Of a stretch of DNA of 64,000 bases, positions 1 to 8,302 are shown one piece after another. Within the stretch, counting starts at the first letter, position 1; every line of letters starts with the position of its first letter. The notes below the pieces were generated by a model, which saw nothing but the letters and a program-made list of their open reading frames with translations, made no database searches and was not told the origin of the DNA. This DNA is from WHSW01 sp963740055 (GTDB lineage: Bacteria > Actinomycetota > Thermoleophilia > Solirubrobacterales > 70-9). The stretch covers positions 930,001-994,000 of the forward strand of contig CAVUCL010000005.1 of NCBI GenBank assembly GCA_963740055.1. Reading direction: 5' to 3'. The position numbers were made by a program, and so were the translations under genes.

Positions 1-542
1 CCGGTGACCAGCCAGAGGACCTCGCGCGCCGCTGCCAGCGCCGGGTAGGTGAGCGTCATCCGGCGCCGGCCCTGGTAGGGACCGGTGATCGCGACCGCCC
101 GGTCGGCGACCTCGAGCACCGGGTCGTCGGGGATGAGTGAGGCGGTATGGCCGTCGGGCCCGAGGCCGAGGTGGGCGAGGTCGAGCCGCGCCGGTAGGGT
201 CGCGCCGTAGTCGGCGGCCGCCACCTCGAGCTCGGCGGCGGTCACGTCCATCGGCCGGATCGAGGCCCGGGCGGCGGCCGGAACGCTCGCCTCGAGGTGG
301 GTCAGGTTGCGGTCGTCGTCGCCGTCGGGCGCGACCCGCTCGTCGACCTGGAAGACCGCGATTCGCGCCCAGTCGAGCTCGTGCTCGGCGAGCAACTCGA
401 ACATCCGCCAGGGCCCGCGGCCGCCGCTGACCGCGAGCGAGAACGCGTCCCGGGCTGAGATCGCGGCCTCAGCCGCGTCCGCGATCAGAGCCGCCCCGCG
501 GCGCGCCGCCGCCTCCGGTCCGGCGAGGACCTCGACCCTCAC
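1..542 (-). CDS. pgl: 6-phosphogluconolactonase, 3' part missing at window edge
   Basis: Hydrolyses 6-phosphogluconolactone to 6-phosphogluconate, the second step of the oxidative pentose phosphate pathway, in the cytosol. The translated N-terminal 180 residues show the SugK/NagB-like fold signatures AVSGG near residue 40, FQVDER near 64 and the LGLGPDGHTASL motif typical of lactonases. It starts at a GTG that overlaps the gnd stop as GTGA, so it is translationally coupled as the second gene of a gnd-pgl operon. The neighbouring divergent zwf supplies its substrate. The C-terminus lies beyond base 1. Identity is clear from motif and context; only completeness is unknown. Confidence 0.88.
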   Translation of the reverse strand, partial: MRVEVLAGPEAAARRGAALIADAAEAAISARDAFSLAVSGGRGPWRMFELLAEHELDWARIAVFQVDERVAPDGDDDRNLTHLEASVPAAARASIRPMDVTAAELEVAAADYGATLPARLDLAHLGLGPDGHTASLIPDDPVLEVADRAVAITGPYQGRRRMTLTYPALAAAREVLWLVT

Positions 543-1552
543 CGCTTCTCGTCGTGCCCGCCGAACTGCTTGCGCATCGCCGACAGAACCCTGTCGGCGA
601 AGTCGTCGAGCCCGCGTGAGGCGAAGCGCGAGTAGAGCGCCGTGGTCAGCACCGGCGCCGGCACCCCCTCGTCGATCGCCGCGATCGAGGTCCAGCGACC
701 CTCGCCCGAGTCCGAGACCCGGCCCTCGAACTCCTCCAGCGCCGGGGACTCCCGCAGCGCCGCGGCGGTCAGGTCGAGCAGCCACGAGCCGACCACGCTC
801 CCGCGCCGCCAGACCTCGGCGACCGCGGGGATGTCGATCTCGTAGCGATAGAACTCGGGCTCGGCGAGCGGCGCCGTCTCGGCGTCGGCCTCGCGCTCGG
901 TCGAGCCCGCGTTCGCGTTCTCGAGGATGTTCAGGCCCTCGGCGTAGGCGGCCATGAGCCCGTACTCGATCCCGTTGTGGACCATCTTCACGAAGTGCCC
1001 GGCGCCGCTCGGCCCGCAGTGCAGGTAGCCGTTCTCGGCCGTGCTCGGCTCGCCCTCGCGCCCCGGCGTGCGCTCCGCCGCCTCGACCCCGGGGGCGATC
1101 GTGGCGAAGATCGGATCGAGCCGCTCGACCGCGCCCTCGGGGCCGCCGATCATCAGGCAGTAGCCGCGCTCGAGCCCGAAGACGCCGCCCGAGGTGCCGC
1201 AGTCCACGTAGTCGACCCCGCGCTCGGCGAGCTCGCCGGCGCGGCGGATGTCGTCGCGGTAGTACGAGTTGCCACCGTCGATGATCGCGTCGCCGGATTC
1301 GAGCAGGGCGCCGAGCTCGGTGACCGTCGCCTCGGTGATCTCGCCCGCCGGGACCATCACCCAGGCGGCGCGCGGGGGCTCCAGCTTCGCGACCAGGTCG
1401 TCGAGCGAGTCGGCGCCGATCGCCCCCTCCCCTGCCAGTCCCGCGACCGCCTCGGGGTTGACGTCGTAGACGACGCACTCGTGTCCGTCGCGCATCAGCC
1501 TGCGCACGAGGTTGGCGCCCATGCGCCCGAGGCCGACCATCCCAAGCTGCAT
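539..1552 (-). CDS. gnd: 6-phosphogluconate dehydrogenase (decarboxylating), short YqeC/GndA-like form
   Basis: Oxidatively decarboxylates 6-phosphogluconate to ribulose 5-phosphate. The start at 1552 gives a protein opening MQLGMVGLGRMGANLVRRL, the NAD(P)-binding Rossmann motif and usual N-terminus of the family. Substrate-binding signatures follow: DGGNSYYRDD near residue 97, CGTSGG near 121 and GHFVKMVHNGIEYG near 180. At 337 aa it belongs to the short, often NAD-preferring class rather than the about 470-aa enzyme. A -10-like TAGTAT ends 7 nt before the ATG, which suggests a leaderless mRNA. It is coupled to pgl by a GTGA overlap and divergent from zwf, so the three genes form the complete oxidative branch. 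Cofactor preference cannot be read with certainty. Confidence 0.92.
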   Translation of the reverse strand: MQLGMVGLGRMGANLVRRLMRDGHECVVYDVNPEAVAGLAGEGAIGADSLDDLVAKLEPPRAAWVMVPAGEITEATVTELGALLESGDAIIDGGNSYYRDDIRRAGELAERGVDYVDCGTSGGVFGLERGYCLMIGGPEGAVERLDPIFATIAPGVEAAERTPGREGEPSTAENGYLHCGPSGAGHFVKMVHNGIEYGLMAAYAEGLNILENANAGSTEREADAETAPLAEPEFYRYEIDIPAVAEVWRRGSVVGSWLLDLTAAALRESPALEEFEGRVSDSGEGRWTSIAAIDEGVPAPVLTTALYSRFASRGLDDFADRVLSAMRKQFGGHDEKR

Positions 1553-1559
1553 CGCCCGG

Positions 1560-1565
1560 ATACTA
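1560..1565 (-). promoter_or_regulatory. -10 element TAGTAT of gnd-pgl
   Basis: TAGTAT on the minus strand ends 7 nt upstream of the gnd ATG. The spacing puts the transcription start at or next to the start codon, as in leaderless actinobacterial genes. No convincing -35 box is visible. Confidence 0.5.
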
Positions 1566-1585
1566 AGCGCCCGGCGGCGAGCGAA

Positions 1586-1591
1586 TAGGCT
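1586..1591 (+). promoter_or_regulatory. -10 element TAGGCT of zwf
   Basis: TAGGCT lies 11 nt before the TTG start of zwf in the 50-bp divergent gnd/zwf intergenic region. The hexamer recurs upstream of other genes in this window. It predicts a very short or absent leader. Confidence 0.4.
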
Positions 1592-1602
1592 GGGACGCCT
1601 AC

Positions 1603-2982
1603 TTGGCCGACTCCACCGACACGTTGGTGATCTTCGGCATCTCCGGCGACCTGGCGCGGAAGATGACCTTCGAGGCGCTGTATCGGCTCGAGCGCCGCGG
1701 CGACCTCGGCTGCCGGATCGTCGGGGTCGCCAGCAACCGCTGGGACGACGAGACGCTGCGCGCACACGCTGGGGAGGCGATCCGGGCGACCGTCGCCGAC
1801 GCCGATCCGCAGGTCGTCGACCGGCTCTGTGAGCGGATGACCTATGTCACCGGCGACTTCGTCGACGACGCCACCTACGCCGCGCTCGCCGAGGCGCTCG
1901 GGGACTGCCACAACCCGGTCTTCTACCTCGAGATCCCGCCCTCGCTGTTCGCGGAGGTCGTGCGCCGGCTCGGGGCCGCCGGACTGACCGAGGGCGCCCG
2001 GGTCCTGATCGAGAAGCCGTTCGGGCACGACCTCGCCTCGGCGCGCGAGCTCAACCGCGAGCTCGGCGAGGTGCTCGACGAGTCGCAGCTGCTGCGGATC
2101 GACCACTTCCTCGGCAAGGAGCCGGTGATGGACATCCTCTACCTGCGGTTCGCGAACACCCTCCTGGAGCCGGTCTGGAACCGCCGCTACGTCGAGTCGG
2201 TGCGGATCACGCTCGCCGAGGACTTCGGGGTCGCGGATCGCGGCGGCTTCTACGATCCGGTCGGCGCGCTTCGCGACGTGGTCCAGAACCACCTGCTGCA
2301 GGTGCTGGCGCTGGTCGCGATGGAGCCGCCGGCCGGGGACGCGACCGACCCCGACGCCGTCCGCGACCGCAAGGCCGACCTGTTTCGGTCGATCCCGGGC
2401 GCCGACCCGGGGCGCTACGTGCGCGGCCAGTACGACGGCTACCGCGAGGTCCCCGGGGTCGCTCCCGACTCGGAGACCGAGACCTTCGTCGCGCTCAGGC
2501 TCGAGATCGACAACTGGCGCTGGGCCGGGGTGCCGTTCTTCCTCCGCGCGGGCAAGGAGCTGCCGGTCGACGCGACCGAGGTCCGGGTCGTGTTCCACAG
2601 CCCACCGAGTCTCGGGATCGGCGGGAGCGGGGTCCCCGACCCGAACGAGCTCGTGATCCGGATCAAGCCCGACCCCGGGGCCCAGATCCGACTGATGGCG
2701 AAGCGCGCCGGCGAGGACACGCTGCAGCCGGTGCACCTCGACCTGCTGTTCGAGACCCAGGTCGGCGATCAGCCCGAGCCGTATGAGCGCCTGCTGCGCG
2801 ACGCCCTGCGCGGCAACCCGCAGCTGTTTCCGAACCAGGACGCGGTCGAGCAGACGTGGCGCATCGTCCAGCCGCTGCTCGACGACCCGCCGCCGGCCGA
2901 GCCCTACGCCCCCGGCAGCTGGGGCCCCGAATCGGCGAGCCACCTGCTCACCGGCCACGGCGGCTGGCGCCGCCCTGGCTAG
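1603..2982 (+). CDS. zwf: Glucose-6-phosphate 1-dehydrogenase
   Basis: Oxidises glucose 6-phosphate to 6-phosphogluconolactone with NAD(P)+, committing carbon to the pentose phosphate pathway. The 459-aa protein has the N-terminal nucleotide motif IFGISGDLARKM, the EKPFGHD motif near residue 138 and the substrate and catalytic motif RIDHFLGKEPV near 166, which holds the active-site histidine. Length is normal for the family. The start is a TTG at 1603: the encoded MADSTDTLVIFG places the dinucleotide motif at its usual distance. Its stop overlaps that of the convergent ROK kinase by the tetranucleotide CTAG. It is divergent from gnd-pgl and beside a glucokinase, giving a compact glucose-to-pentose module. 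Confidence 0.95.
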   Translation: MADSTDTLVIFGISGDLARKMTFEALYRLERRGDLGCRIVGVASNRWDDETLRAHAGEAIRATVADADPQVVDRLCERMTYVTGDFVDDATYAALAEALGDCHNPVFYLEIPPSLFAEVVRRLGAAGLTEGARVLIEKPFGHDLASARELNRELGEVLDESQLLRIDHFLGKEPVMDILYLRFANTLLEPVWNRRYVESVRITLAEDFGVADRGGFYDPVGALRDVVQNHLLQVLALVAMEPPAGDATDPDAVRDRKADLFRSIPGADPGRYVRGQYDGYREVPGVAPDSETETFVALRLEIDNWRWAGVPFFLRAGKELPVDATEVRVVFHSPPSLGIGGSGVPDPNELVIRIKPDPGAQIRLMAKRAGEDTLQPVHLDLLFETQVGDQPEPYERLLRDALRGNPQLFPNQDAVEQTWRIVQPLLDDPPPAEPYAPGSWGPESASHLLTGHGGWRRPG

Positions 2983-3956
2983 TCGAAAAGTAAGGACGCG
3001 CCGATGGCGCCTCCGAGGTCGCCGAGCTCGGCGATGTGGAAGTTCGGCGGGCGGTCGTCGGCGAACAGGTGCTCGTGCATCTGCGCTTCGATCCGCTCGG
3101 CGTAGAGCGGGCCGAGCCGGACCCCGAGGCCGCCGCCGAGGACGACCGCCTCGACGTCGAGCAGGTTGACCGCGGAGGCGATCCCGGCGCCGAGCGCCTC
3201 CACGGCGCGGTCGACCAGCTTCGTCGCCAGCGGGTCGGAGTGGTGCAGCGCCCGCTCCCAGACCGCCGAGGTGAGCCGGTCGCGGCCGCGCTTCTCCATG
3301 ATCTTGAACAGGTCGGTACTCGCCCCGTCCTCGTGCTCGCGCCGCGCGCGCGCCTCCATCGGCGCGCGGCCGGCATAGGCCTCCATGCAGCCTCGGCGCC
3401 CGCAGGGGCAGCGCGCGCCGCCGCGCTTGACCACCATGTGGCCGATCTCGCCCGCGGCCCCGCGCCCGAGCCAGCGCTTGCCGTCGAGGATCAGCCCACC
3501 GCCGACCCCGGTGCCCCAGAAGACGCCGAGCAGCGCCTGGTAGGGGCGCCCCGCGCCGAGCTTGAACTCGGCGTTGGTGGCGACGTCGACGTCGTTGCCG
3601 ACCCGCACCGGGGCGCCGAGCGAGTCCGAGAGGGTGGCGGCGAGCCCGAAGCCGCCGTTCCACCCGGGCAGGTTGCGGGCGTTCGAGACCTCACCGGTGC
3701 GCTCGTTGACCTCGCCAGGCGATCCGACCCCGATCCCGCCGAGCGAGTCGGTCTGCATCCCGGCGCCCTCGGCGGCGTCGGCGAGCGCGTGCGCCATCTC
3801 CTCGGCGACGTCGGGCGGGCCGCCCGCGGTCGGGGTCGGCCGTCGCGCCTCGCCGAGCACCTCGCCCGTCGGGCTCACGATCGCGGCCTGGATCTTCGTC
3901 CCCCCGAGGTCGATTCCCCCGCGGGGCGCGGTCTTCCTGCGACGCACCGCCGGCAT
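2979..3956 (-). CDS. ROK-family glucokinase
   Basis: Cytosolic sugar kinase, most likely ATP-dependent glucose phosphorylation feeding the adjacent zwf. The 325-aa protein has the phosphate-binding GIDLGGTKIQAAI near residue 14, the GNDVDVATNAE catalytic-base region near 120 and the GTGVGGGLI motif. The ROK zinc signature CPCGRRGCMEAYAG lies near residue 184 and separates ROK kinases from hexokinase-type glucokinases. A -10-like TACACT ends exactly 6 nt before the ATG. The stop shares CTAG with zwf. There is no DNA-binding HTH at the N-terminus, so it is a kinase rather than a NagC/XylR-type ROK repressor. Other hexoses remain possible substrates. Confidence 0.9.
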   Translation of the reverse strand: MPAVRRRKTAPRGGIDLGGTKIQAAIVSPTGEVLGEARRPTPTAGGPPDVAEEMAHALADAAEGAGMQTDSLGGIGVGSPGEVNERTGEVSNARNLPGWNGGFGLAATLSDSLGAPVRVGNDVDVATNAEFKLGAGRPYQALLGVFWGTGVGGGLILDGKRWLGRGAAGEIGHMVVKRGGARCPCGRRGCMEAYAGRAPMEARARREHEDGASTDLFKIMEKRGRDRLTSAVWERALHHSDPLATKLVDRAVEALGAGIASAVNLLDVEAVVLGGGLGVRLGPLYAERIEAQMHEHLFADDRPPNFHIAELGDLGGAIGASLLFD

Positions 3957-3962
3957 CGGGCG

Positions 3963-3968
3963 AGTGTA
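3963..3968 (-). promoter_or_regulatory. -10 element TACACT of the ROK glucokinase
   Basis: TACACT on the minus strand is followed by exactly 6 nt and then the ATG. This is the leaderless spacing seen repeatedly in this window. Confidence 0.5.
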
Positions 3969-3995
3969 TCCGCGTCCTCGAGCGGGCTCCGGGCC

Positions 3996-4832
3996 TCAGA
4001 GCCCGGCGAGCAGCGAGTCGGAGTGGGCGATGATCGCCGCGAGCAGCATCAGCAGCACCGACGGCACCAGCACCAGCGCGACGACGAGCTGGATCTTCGG
4101 CGCCGCGCGGGCGGCGTGCTCCTCGATCCGCCGCCGGGCGTCGCGGCGCAGACCCGTCGCCTGCAGATGAAGCTGCTCGGCAAGCGGCGAGCCGTAGGTG
4201 CGCGAGCGCTCGATCGCCGCCGCGAGCGCGCCGACCTCGGCCCCGCCGACTCGCTCGCGCAGGCGCTCGATCGCGGTCCGCACCGGGCTCCCGCACTCGA
4301 TCTCGGCGACCGCGGTCGCGAGCTCGGCGGCGAGCGGCCCGGTGGTTTCGCTCGCGATCTCGCCGAGCACGGTCGCTGCGCCCCGCCCGGCGCCGGCGCC
4401 GACCGCGAGCATGTCGAGCGCATCCGGGAGGGCGGCGACGAAGCGACCCCGCCGGCGCCGCGCGGTGCGCTCGAGCAGCGCGTCGGGGAAGAGGAAGCCG
4501 GCGACGATGAGCAGGCCCGCGACCGCGATCGCCGGTCGCCACGGGACCGCGGGCGCGGCGACGAGCGCGAGCAGCGCCCCCGCGACGGCGCCGGCCAGCT
4601 TCGCGACCACGACCGAGCGCTTGTCGAGCCGGCCCGCGAGGCCGGCTCGGGCAATCCGCTGCGGCAGGCGCAACCGCTGCGCCGCCTCGTCGAGCGACCG
4701 CGCCCGGCCGCCCGAGGCTCTGGCAAGGAGCCGGGCGGCGAGCGCGCCGGCGCGCCCCTCCGCGATCCCGGCGAGCTCCCAGGCGGCTCCAAACGCGAGC
4801 ACCACGGCGAGCGCGGCGAGCGCCGCGGTCAT
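3996..4832 (-). CDS. tadC: Tad pilus assembly membrane protein TadC (GspF-like)
   Basis: Inner-membrane platform protein of a Tad/Flp pilus or pseudopilus machine, partner of TadB and of the TadA ATPase. The 278-aa sequence has an N-terminal hydrophobic segment and a central pair of membrane helices near residues 75-115. The T2SS-F domain core follows (RRRGRFVAALPDALDMLAVGA near 120), and a C-terminal hydrophobic helix begins LVVALVLVPSVLLM. It overlaps the tadB stop as ATGA and is the last gene of tadA-tadB-tadC. The F-domain and gene order make the assignment secure, but no pilin gene is visible in this window. Confidence 0.85.
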   Translation of the reverse strand: MTAALAALAVVLAFGAAWELAGIAEGRAGALAARLLARASGGRARSLDEAAQRLRLPQRIARAGLAGRLDKRSVVVAKLAGAVAGALLALVAAPAVPWRPAIAVAGLLIVAGFLFPDALLERTARRRRGRFVAALPDALDMLAVGAGAGRGAATVLGEIASETTGPLAAELATAVAEIECGSPVRTAIERLRERVGGAEVGALAAAIERSRTYGSPLAEQLHLQATGLRRDARRRIEEHAARAAPKIQLVVALVLVPSVLLMLLAAIIAHSDSLLAGL

Positions 4833-5686
4833 CGGTCGCCAACCCGGCTCAGGCGCCTGATCGCGGCGAAGCCCGCGAGCTGGAAGGCGCCGGCGGCGGC
4901 GAGCAGGGCAGCCGCCCCGGGCTTTGCGAACAGCCCGGCGACGAACCCGGGATCGAGCAGCTCGGCGAGCAGGGCCGCGGCAGCGGGCATCGCGGCCACG
5001 AGCAGTCCGGTGAACCGAGCCTGCGCGGTCGCCGAGCGCGCGTCCGCCTCGGCTCGGTCGCGCTCGGCCGCGGCGGCGGCGAAGCGTCGCAGCAGGGTCG
5101 CCAGGTCGCCGCCGGCGAGCTGCTGGGTGAGCAGTGCGGCGGCGAAGGCGTCGACGCGCGGCGAGTCGACCCGGCGGCGGAGACCGGCAAGCGCGTCGCG
5201 GGTCGGGCCGCCGAGGGCGAGCTCGGCCCGCACCCGCGCCATCTCGGTCGCCGGCGGCCCGTCGAGCGTGCCGGCGGCGGCGGCGAGCGCCGCCCGGGGC
5301 GAGCGCCCGGAGGCGAGCGCGTCGGCGACCGCGGTCGCGACCTCGGCGAGCCCGCGATCGACGGCCCGGCGGTAGCCGGCGCGGCGCCGGGCGACCGCCC
5401 AGGTCGCGGCCGCGGGACCGGCAGCGGCGAGGATCGGCGCCGGGCCGGGGCCGAGTACGAGCAGGCCGCAGACGAGCATCGCGACGGTGCCGAGCGCGGC
5501 GAGGCGGCGGCGCTCGCTGTCGGTCGGCGCGTAGCCCTCGGCGCCGGCGCGGCGCAGCGGGACCAGGGCCGCGACGAGCCAGCCCGCGGCTCCCGGGCTC
5601 GCCAGCACCGCCTCGCGCGCGGCGACCGCAGCGAGGCCGCCTGCGCCGGCCGCAAGCGCGATCGCGAGCGCCTCGGCCGGGCTCAC
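4829..5686 (-). CDS. tadB: Tad pilus assembly membrane protein TadB (GspF-like)
   Basis: Second platform protein of the Tad machine, thought to pair with TadC in the membrane. The 285-aa protein has hydrophobic segments at residues 1-35, about 70-100 and two at the C-terminus. Between them lies the cytoplasmic T2SS-F domain (RAVDRGLAEVATAVADALAS, then a region rich in SPRAAL and GGDLATLLRRFA). The GTG start overlaps the tadA stop as GTGA, so tadA, tadB and tadC are translationally coupled. It is alanine-rich throughout, like its neighbours. Confidence 0.85.
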   Translation of the reverse strand: MSPAEALAIALAAGAGGLAAVAAREAVLASPGAAGWLVAALVPLRRAGAEGYAPTDSERRRLAALGTVAMLVCGLLVLGPGPAPILAAAGPAAATWAVARRRAGYRRAVDRGLAEVATAVADALASGRSPRAALAAAAGTLDGPPATEMARVRAELALGGPTRDALAGLRRRVDSPRVDAFAAALLTQQLAGGDLATLLRRFAAAAAERDRAEADARSATAQARFTGLLVAAMPAAAALLAELLDPGFVAGLFAKPGAAALLAAAGAFQLAGFAAIRRLSRVGDR

Positions 5687-6780
5687 GAACGGCGCCAGCG
5701 CTCGCGCACGCCCACCCCGGCCGCGGCGCGGACGACGTCGTCGACCGCGGTCACCCGGCGGGCGCCGCCGGGGTCGCGGACCAGGTGGACTACGAGGTCG
5801 ATCCCGCGGGCGAGCTGCTCGCGGATCGCCTCGTGGGGCAGCCCGACCCCGGCCATCAACGCCAGGGTCTCGATCCGCCGCAACGCGTCGGAGGGCGAGT
5901 TCGCATGCACGGTTGAGAGCGCGCCCTCATGACCGGTGTTGAGCGCGGTCAGCAGGTCGAGCGCTTCGGGCCCGCGAACCTCGCCGATCACGATCCGGTC
6001 CGGGCGCATACGCAGGGCGTTGCGAAGCAGGTCGCGGATCGTGACCGCCCCGCGACCCTCGACCGACGCCGGTCGGCTCTCGAGCCGGACGACGTGAGGG
6101 AGGCGCAACCGCAGCTCGGCGGCGTCCTCGATCGTGACCACGCGCTCCGCCGGGTCGATCCAGGTCGAGAGCGCGTTCAGGAGCGTCGTCTTGCCCGACC
6201 CGGTCCCCCCGCAGACGAGGATGCTGCGCCGGGCGGCGACCGCCTCGGCGAGCAGCTCGCGCAGGTCCTCGGTCAGCGTGCCGGAGGCAACGAGCTCGTC
6301 GGGTTCGGGGCGCGCGGCGGTGAACCGGCGCACCGAGAGCGCCGGGCCGTCGACCGCCAGCGGCGGGATCACGACGTTGACGCGTGAACCGTCGGCGAGC
6401 CGCGCGTCGGCCATCGGGCTGAGCTCGTCGACGCGGCGGCCGACCGGCGCCAGGATGCGCTCGATCGCGTCGCGCAGCTCCTGCTCGGAGTCGAAGCGAA
6501 CGTCCGCGGGCTCGATCCGCCCCCGGCGCTCGACGTAGACGCGCTCGGGCCCGTTGACCATCACCTCCTCGACCGCGGGGTCGGCGAGCAGCTCCTCGAG
6601 CGGCCCGAGGCCGACGACGTCGCGCAGGATCAGCTCGGCGACCTGCTCGCGGCGCGCCGGCGCGAGCACCGCGGCGGCCTCGTCGACGAGCTCGCGGACG
6701 CTCTCCTCGAGCCCGCCGCCGGCCTCGGGCTCCCCGCGGCGGCGCTCGACCAGCCGCAGCCGCAGCTCGGCGGCGAGCAC
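5683..6780 (-). CDS. tadA: Tad/Flp pilus assembly ATPase TadA (CpaF type)
   Basis: Hexameric secretion ATPase that powers pilus assembly at the cytoplasmic face. The 365-aa protein shows an N-terminal domain with LGPLEELLADPAVEEVMVNG, then Walker A GGTGSGKTTLLN near residue 190. The Asp box IEDAAELRL, Walker B-region RPDRIVIGEVRGPEAL and the His box GHEGALSTVHANSP follow. All catalytic boxes are intact. It is the first gene of tadA-tadB-tadC. The GTG start at 6780 is chosen because it begins just before the amphipathic N-terminal helices; a start further upstream is possible. Regulators and CpaB lie on the same strand beyond an inserted TauE gene. Confidence 0.92.
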   Translation of the reverse strand: MLAAELRLRLVERRRGEPEAGGGLEESVRELVDEAAAVLAPARREQVAELILRDVVGLGPLEELLADPAVEEVMVNGPERVYVERRGRIEPADVRFDSEQELRDAIERILAPVGRRVDELSPMADARLADGSRVNVVIPPLAVDGPALSVRRFTAARPEPDELVASGTLTEDLRELLAEAVAARRSILVCGGTGSGKTTLLNALSTWIDPAERVVTIEDAAELRLRLPHVVRLESRPASVEGRGAVTIRDLLRNALRMRPDRIVIGEVRGPEALDLLTALNTGHEGALSTVHANSPSDALRRIETLALMAGVGLPHEAIREQLARGIDLVVHLVRDPGGARRVTAVDDVVRAAAGVGVRERWRRS

Positions 6781-6853
6781 GCGGGCGTGATCGTCGGGGG
6801 TCGCGATGCCCGGTTGAGCCGCGAGCCGACCCGATCTCTCCCCCGCCCCGGCC

Positions 6854-6859
6854 TATGCT
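6854..6859 (+). promoter_or_regulatory. -10 element TATGCT of the TauE/SafE gene
   Basis: TATGCT is followed by exactly 6 nt and the GTG start at 6866. This leaderless arrangement also supports the choice of start. Confidence 0.55.
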
Positions 6860-6865
6860 CGCGCC

Positions 6866-7618
6866 GTGAGCGGCCCGGAGATCGTCCTCGTCGTCGCGGT
6901 GCTGATCGGACTGTCGGTGCAGAGCGCGATCGGCTTCGGCTTCGCTCTCTTCGCCGCCCCGGCCGCGTTCGCGGCCCTGCCGGCGGCGGATGCGGTGCTG
7001 CTGGTACAGGTGCTCGGGATCGCGACCCACCTGCTGGTCCTGTTCACCGAAGGACGGCGGGCGCGGATCGCAGCGCGTCCGGTCGCGATCGTGGTCGCCT
7101 GCGCCCTGCCCGGGATGGTGGTCGGGCTCTGGATCGTGACCGAGGTCTCGCAACAGTCGCTGCAGCTCGCGGTCGGCGTCGTCGTCCTCGCCGGGGTCGC
7201 GATCCAGTGGCTCTTCACCGGCCGCGCGACCGCGACCGCGATCCGCCGCGAGCCGGGCCTCGAGGCGCTCACCGGCCTCGGCGCCGGCGTGCTCAGCACC
7301 TCGGTCAGCGTCAACGGCCCGCCGCTGGTGCTCACCTTCTCCCATCTCGGCCTGCGCGGATCGCTGCTTCGCGACTCGCTCGTCGCCGGCCAGCTCGGGA
7401 TCGGGGTGCTCGCGTCCGTGGTCCTGCTCGCCGGCGCCGACGGCGCGAGCCTGCCCGGCGGCGCGGTACTCGGTTGCTGCGCGGTCGCGATGCTGATCGG
7501 CCACCGCTTCGGCGCCGCGGTCTTTCGTCGCCTCGACGCCGCCGCGCACCACCGCGCGGCCCTGGTCGCGGCCGCGATCGCCGGCCTGATCAGCATCGTC
7601 GCGGCGCTGCTCGACTGA
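6866..7618 (+). CDS. TauE/SafE-family membrane permease
   Basis: Eight-helix membrane protein of the TauE/SafE family, whose members export sulfite, sulfoacetate or related organosulfur anions. The substrate here is unknown. The 250-aa protein has the N-terminal repeat signature LSVQSAIGFGFALFAAP (residues 14-30) and the second-half counterpart GLGAGVLSTSVSVNGPPLVL near 140, as expected for the internally duplicated fold. The GTG start at 6866 follows a -10-like TATGCT by 6 nt. It is on the plus strand between the two minus-strand parts of the Tad locus, so it splits that locus and probably has its own transcript. Confidence 0.85.
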   Translation: MSGPEIVLVVAVLIGLSVQSAIGFGFALFAAPAAFAALPAADAVLLVQVLGIATHLLVLFTEGRRARIAARPVAIVVACALPGMVVGLWIVTEVSQQSLQLAVGVVVLAGVAIQWLFTGRATATAIRREPGLEALTGLGAGVLSTSVSVNGPPLVLTFSHLGLRGSLLRDSLVAGQLGIGVLASVVLLAGADGASLPGGAVLGCCAVAMLIGHRFGAAVFRRLDAAAHHRAALVAAAIAGLISIVAALLD

Positions 7619-7633
7619 CCGCCGCGGGCGCTC

Positions 7634-8302
7634 TCAGCGGGAGATCAGACGCACCGAGCGGGCGAAGCTCTCGGCGTGGATCAGGCGCAGCGCTTCGCCG
7701 CGGGTGAGCGCCAGGGTCGCCACCCAGGACTCGGTCGCGGGCCCGGCGAGGACGTCGTCGGGGCCGGTCTCGGTCGCCGGTCGCAGCTCGAGCAGGCCGA
7801 CCGCGCGCGCGGCGACGTAGGTCCTGCCCGCCCCGCCGCCCGGCCCCGGTTCGGAGGTGACGACGACGTCGACCCGGCGCGCCGCGCCCGTGGCCGAGGA
7901 ACCGAGCGCACCACCGCCCTCGACCCCGATCTCGACCGGACGACGCCCGCCGTCGAGCGCTGCGGGGCGGCGCGGGCGCGAGCCGGGGCGGCGAAGCTGC
8001 GAGGCGAGCAGGTAGCCACCCGCGGGGATCGGCTCGACCGGCCTGCGCCCGAGCGCCTGTGCCGGATCGGCGAGCGCGTCGGGCGGCAGGAAGCGCTCCG
8101 GCACGCGGCGCAGCTCGAGCGCTCGGTCCAGCACCCGCTCGCTCAGTCGCCGGCCCTCGGGCAGCGGATCGGCCGCGATCACCACCTCGCGCAGCGGTCC
8201 GAGCCGTCCGGCTAGGTCGCCGCCGCCGGTCGCGCTCGCGGCGAGCCCGGCGCAGACGGCCGCGGCGGCCGCGAAGCCGGCGGCCCGCGCGCGGCGGTTC
8301 AA
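7634..8302 (-). CDS. cpaB: CpaB/RcpC-like SAF-domain pilus assembly protein
   Basis: Probable envelope component of the Tad pilus system. The 222-aa protein has an N-terminal membrane anchor at about residues 5-22. A SAF-like region follows, in which a periplasmic DPLPEGRRLSERVLDRAL stretch resembles the SAF module of CpaB, then PIPAGGYLLASQLRRPG and a beta-rich domain ending in TRGEALRLIHAESFA. The start is a TTG at 8302 that overlaps the upstream histidine-kinase stop as TTGA. Placement with a two-component system and DUF192 beside tadABC supports the role. The identity is from weak motifs plus context, and an uncharacterised SAF protein is the alternative. Confidence 0.7.
   Translation of the reverse strand: MNRRARAAGFAAAAAVCAGLAASATGGGDLAGRLGPLREVVIAADPLPEGRRLSERVLDRALELRRVPERFLPPDALADPAQALGRRPVEPIPAGGYLLASQLRRPGSRPRRPAALDGGRRPVEIGVEGGGALGSSATGAARRVDVVVTSEPGPGGGAGRTYVAARAVGLLELRPATETGPDDVLAGPATESWVATLALTRGEALRLIHAESFARSVRLISR

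Noticed and set aside
2979..3956. ROK-family transcriptional repressor
   Set aside because: No N-terminal helix-turn-helix; the protein begins at the kinase phosphate-binding motif.
3036..5375. 779-codon plus-strand frame opposite the ROK kinase and tad genes
   Set aside because: Antisense shadow; the minus-strand genes have intact family signatures and overlapping starts.
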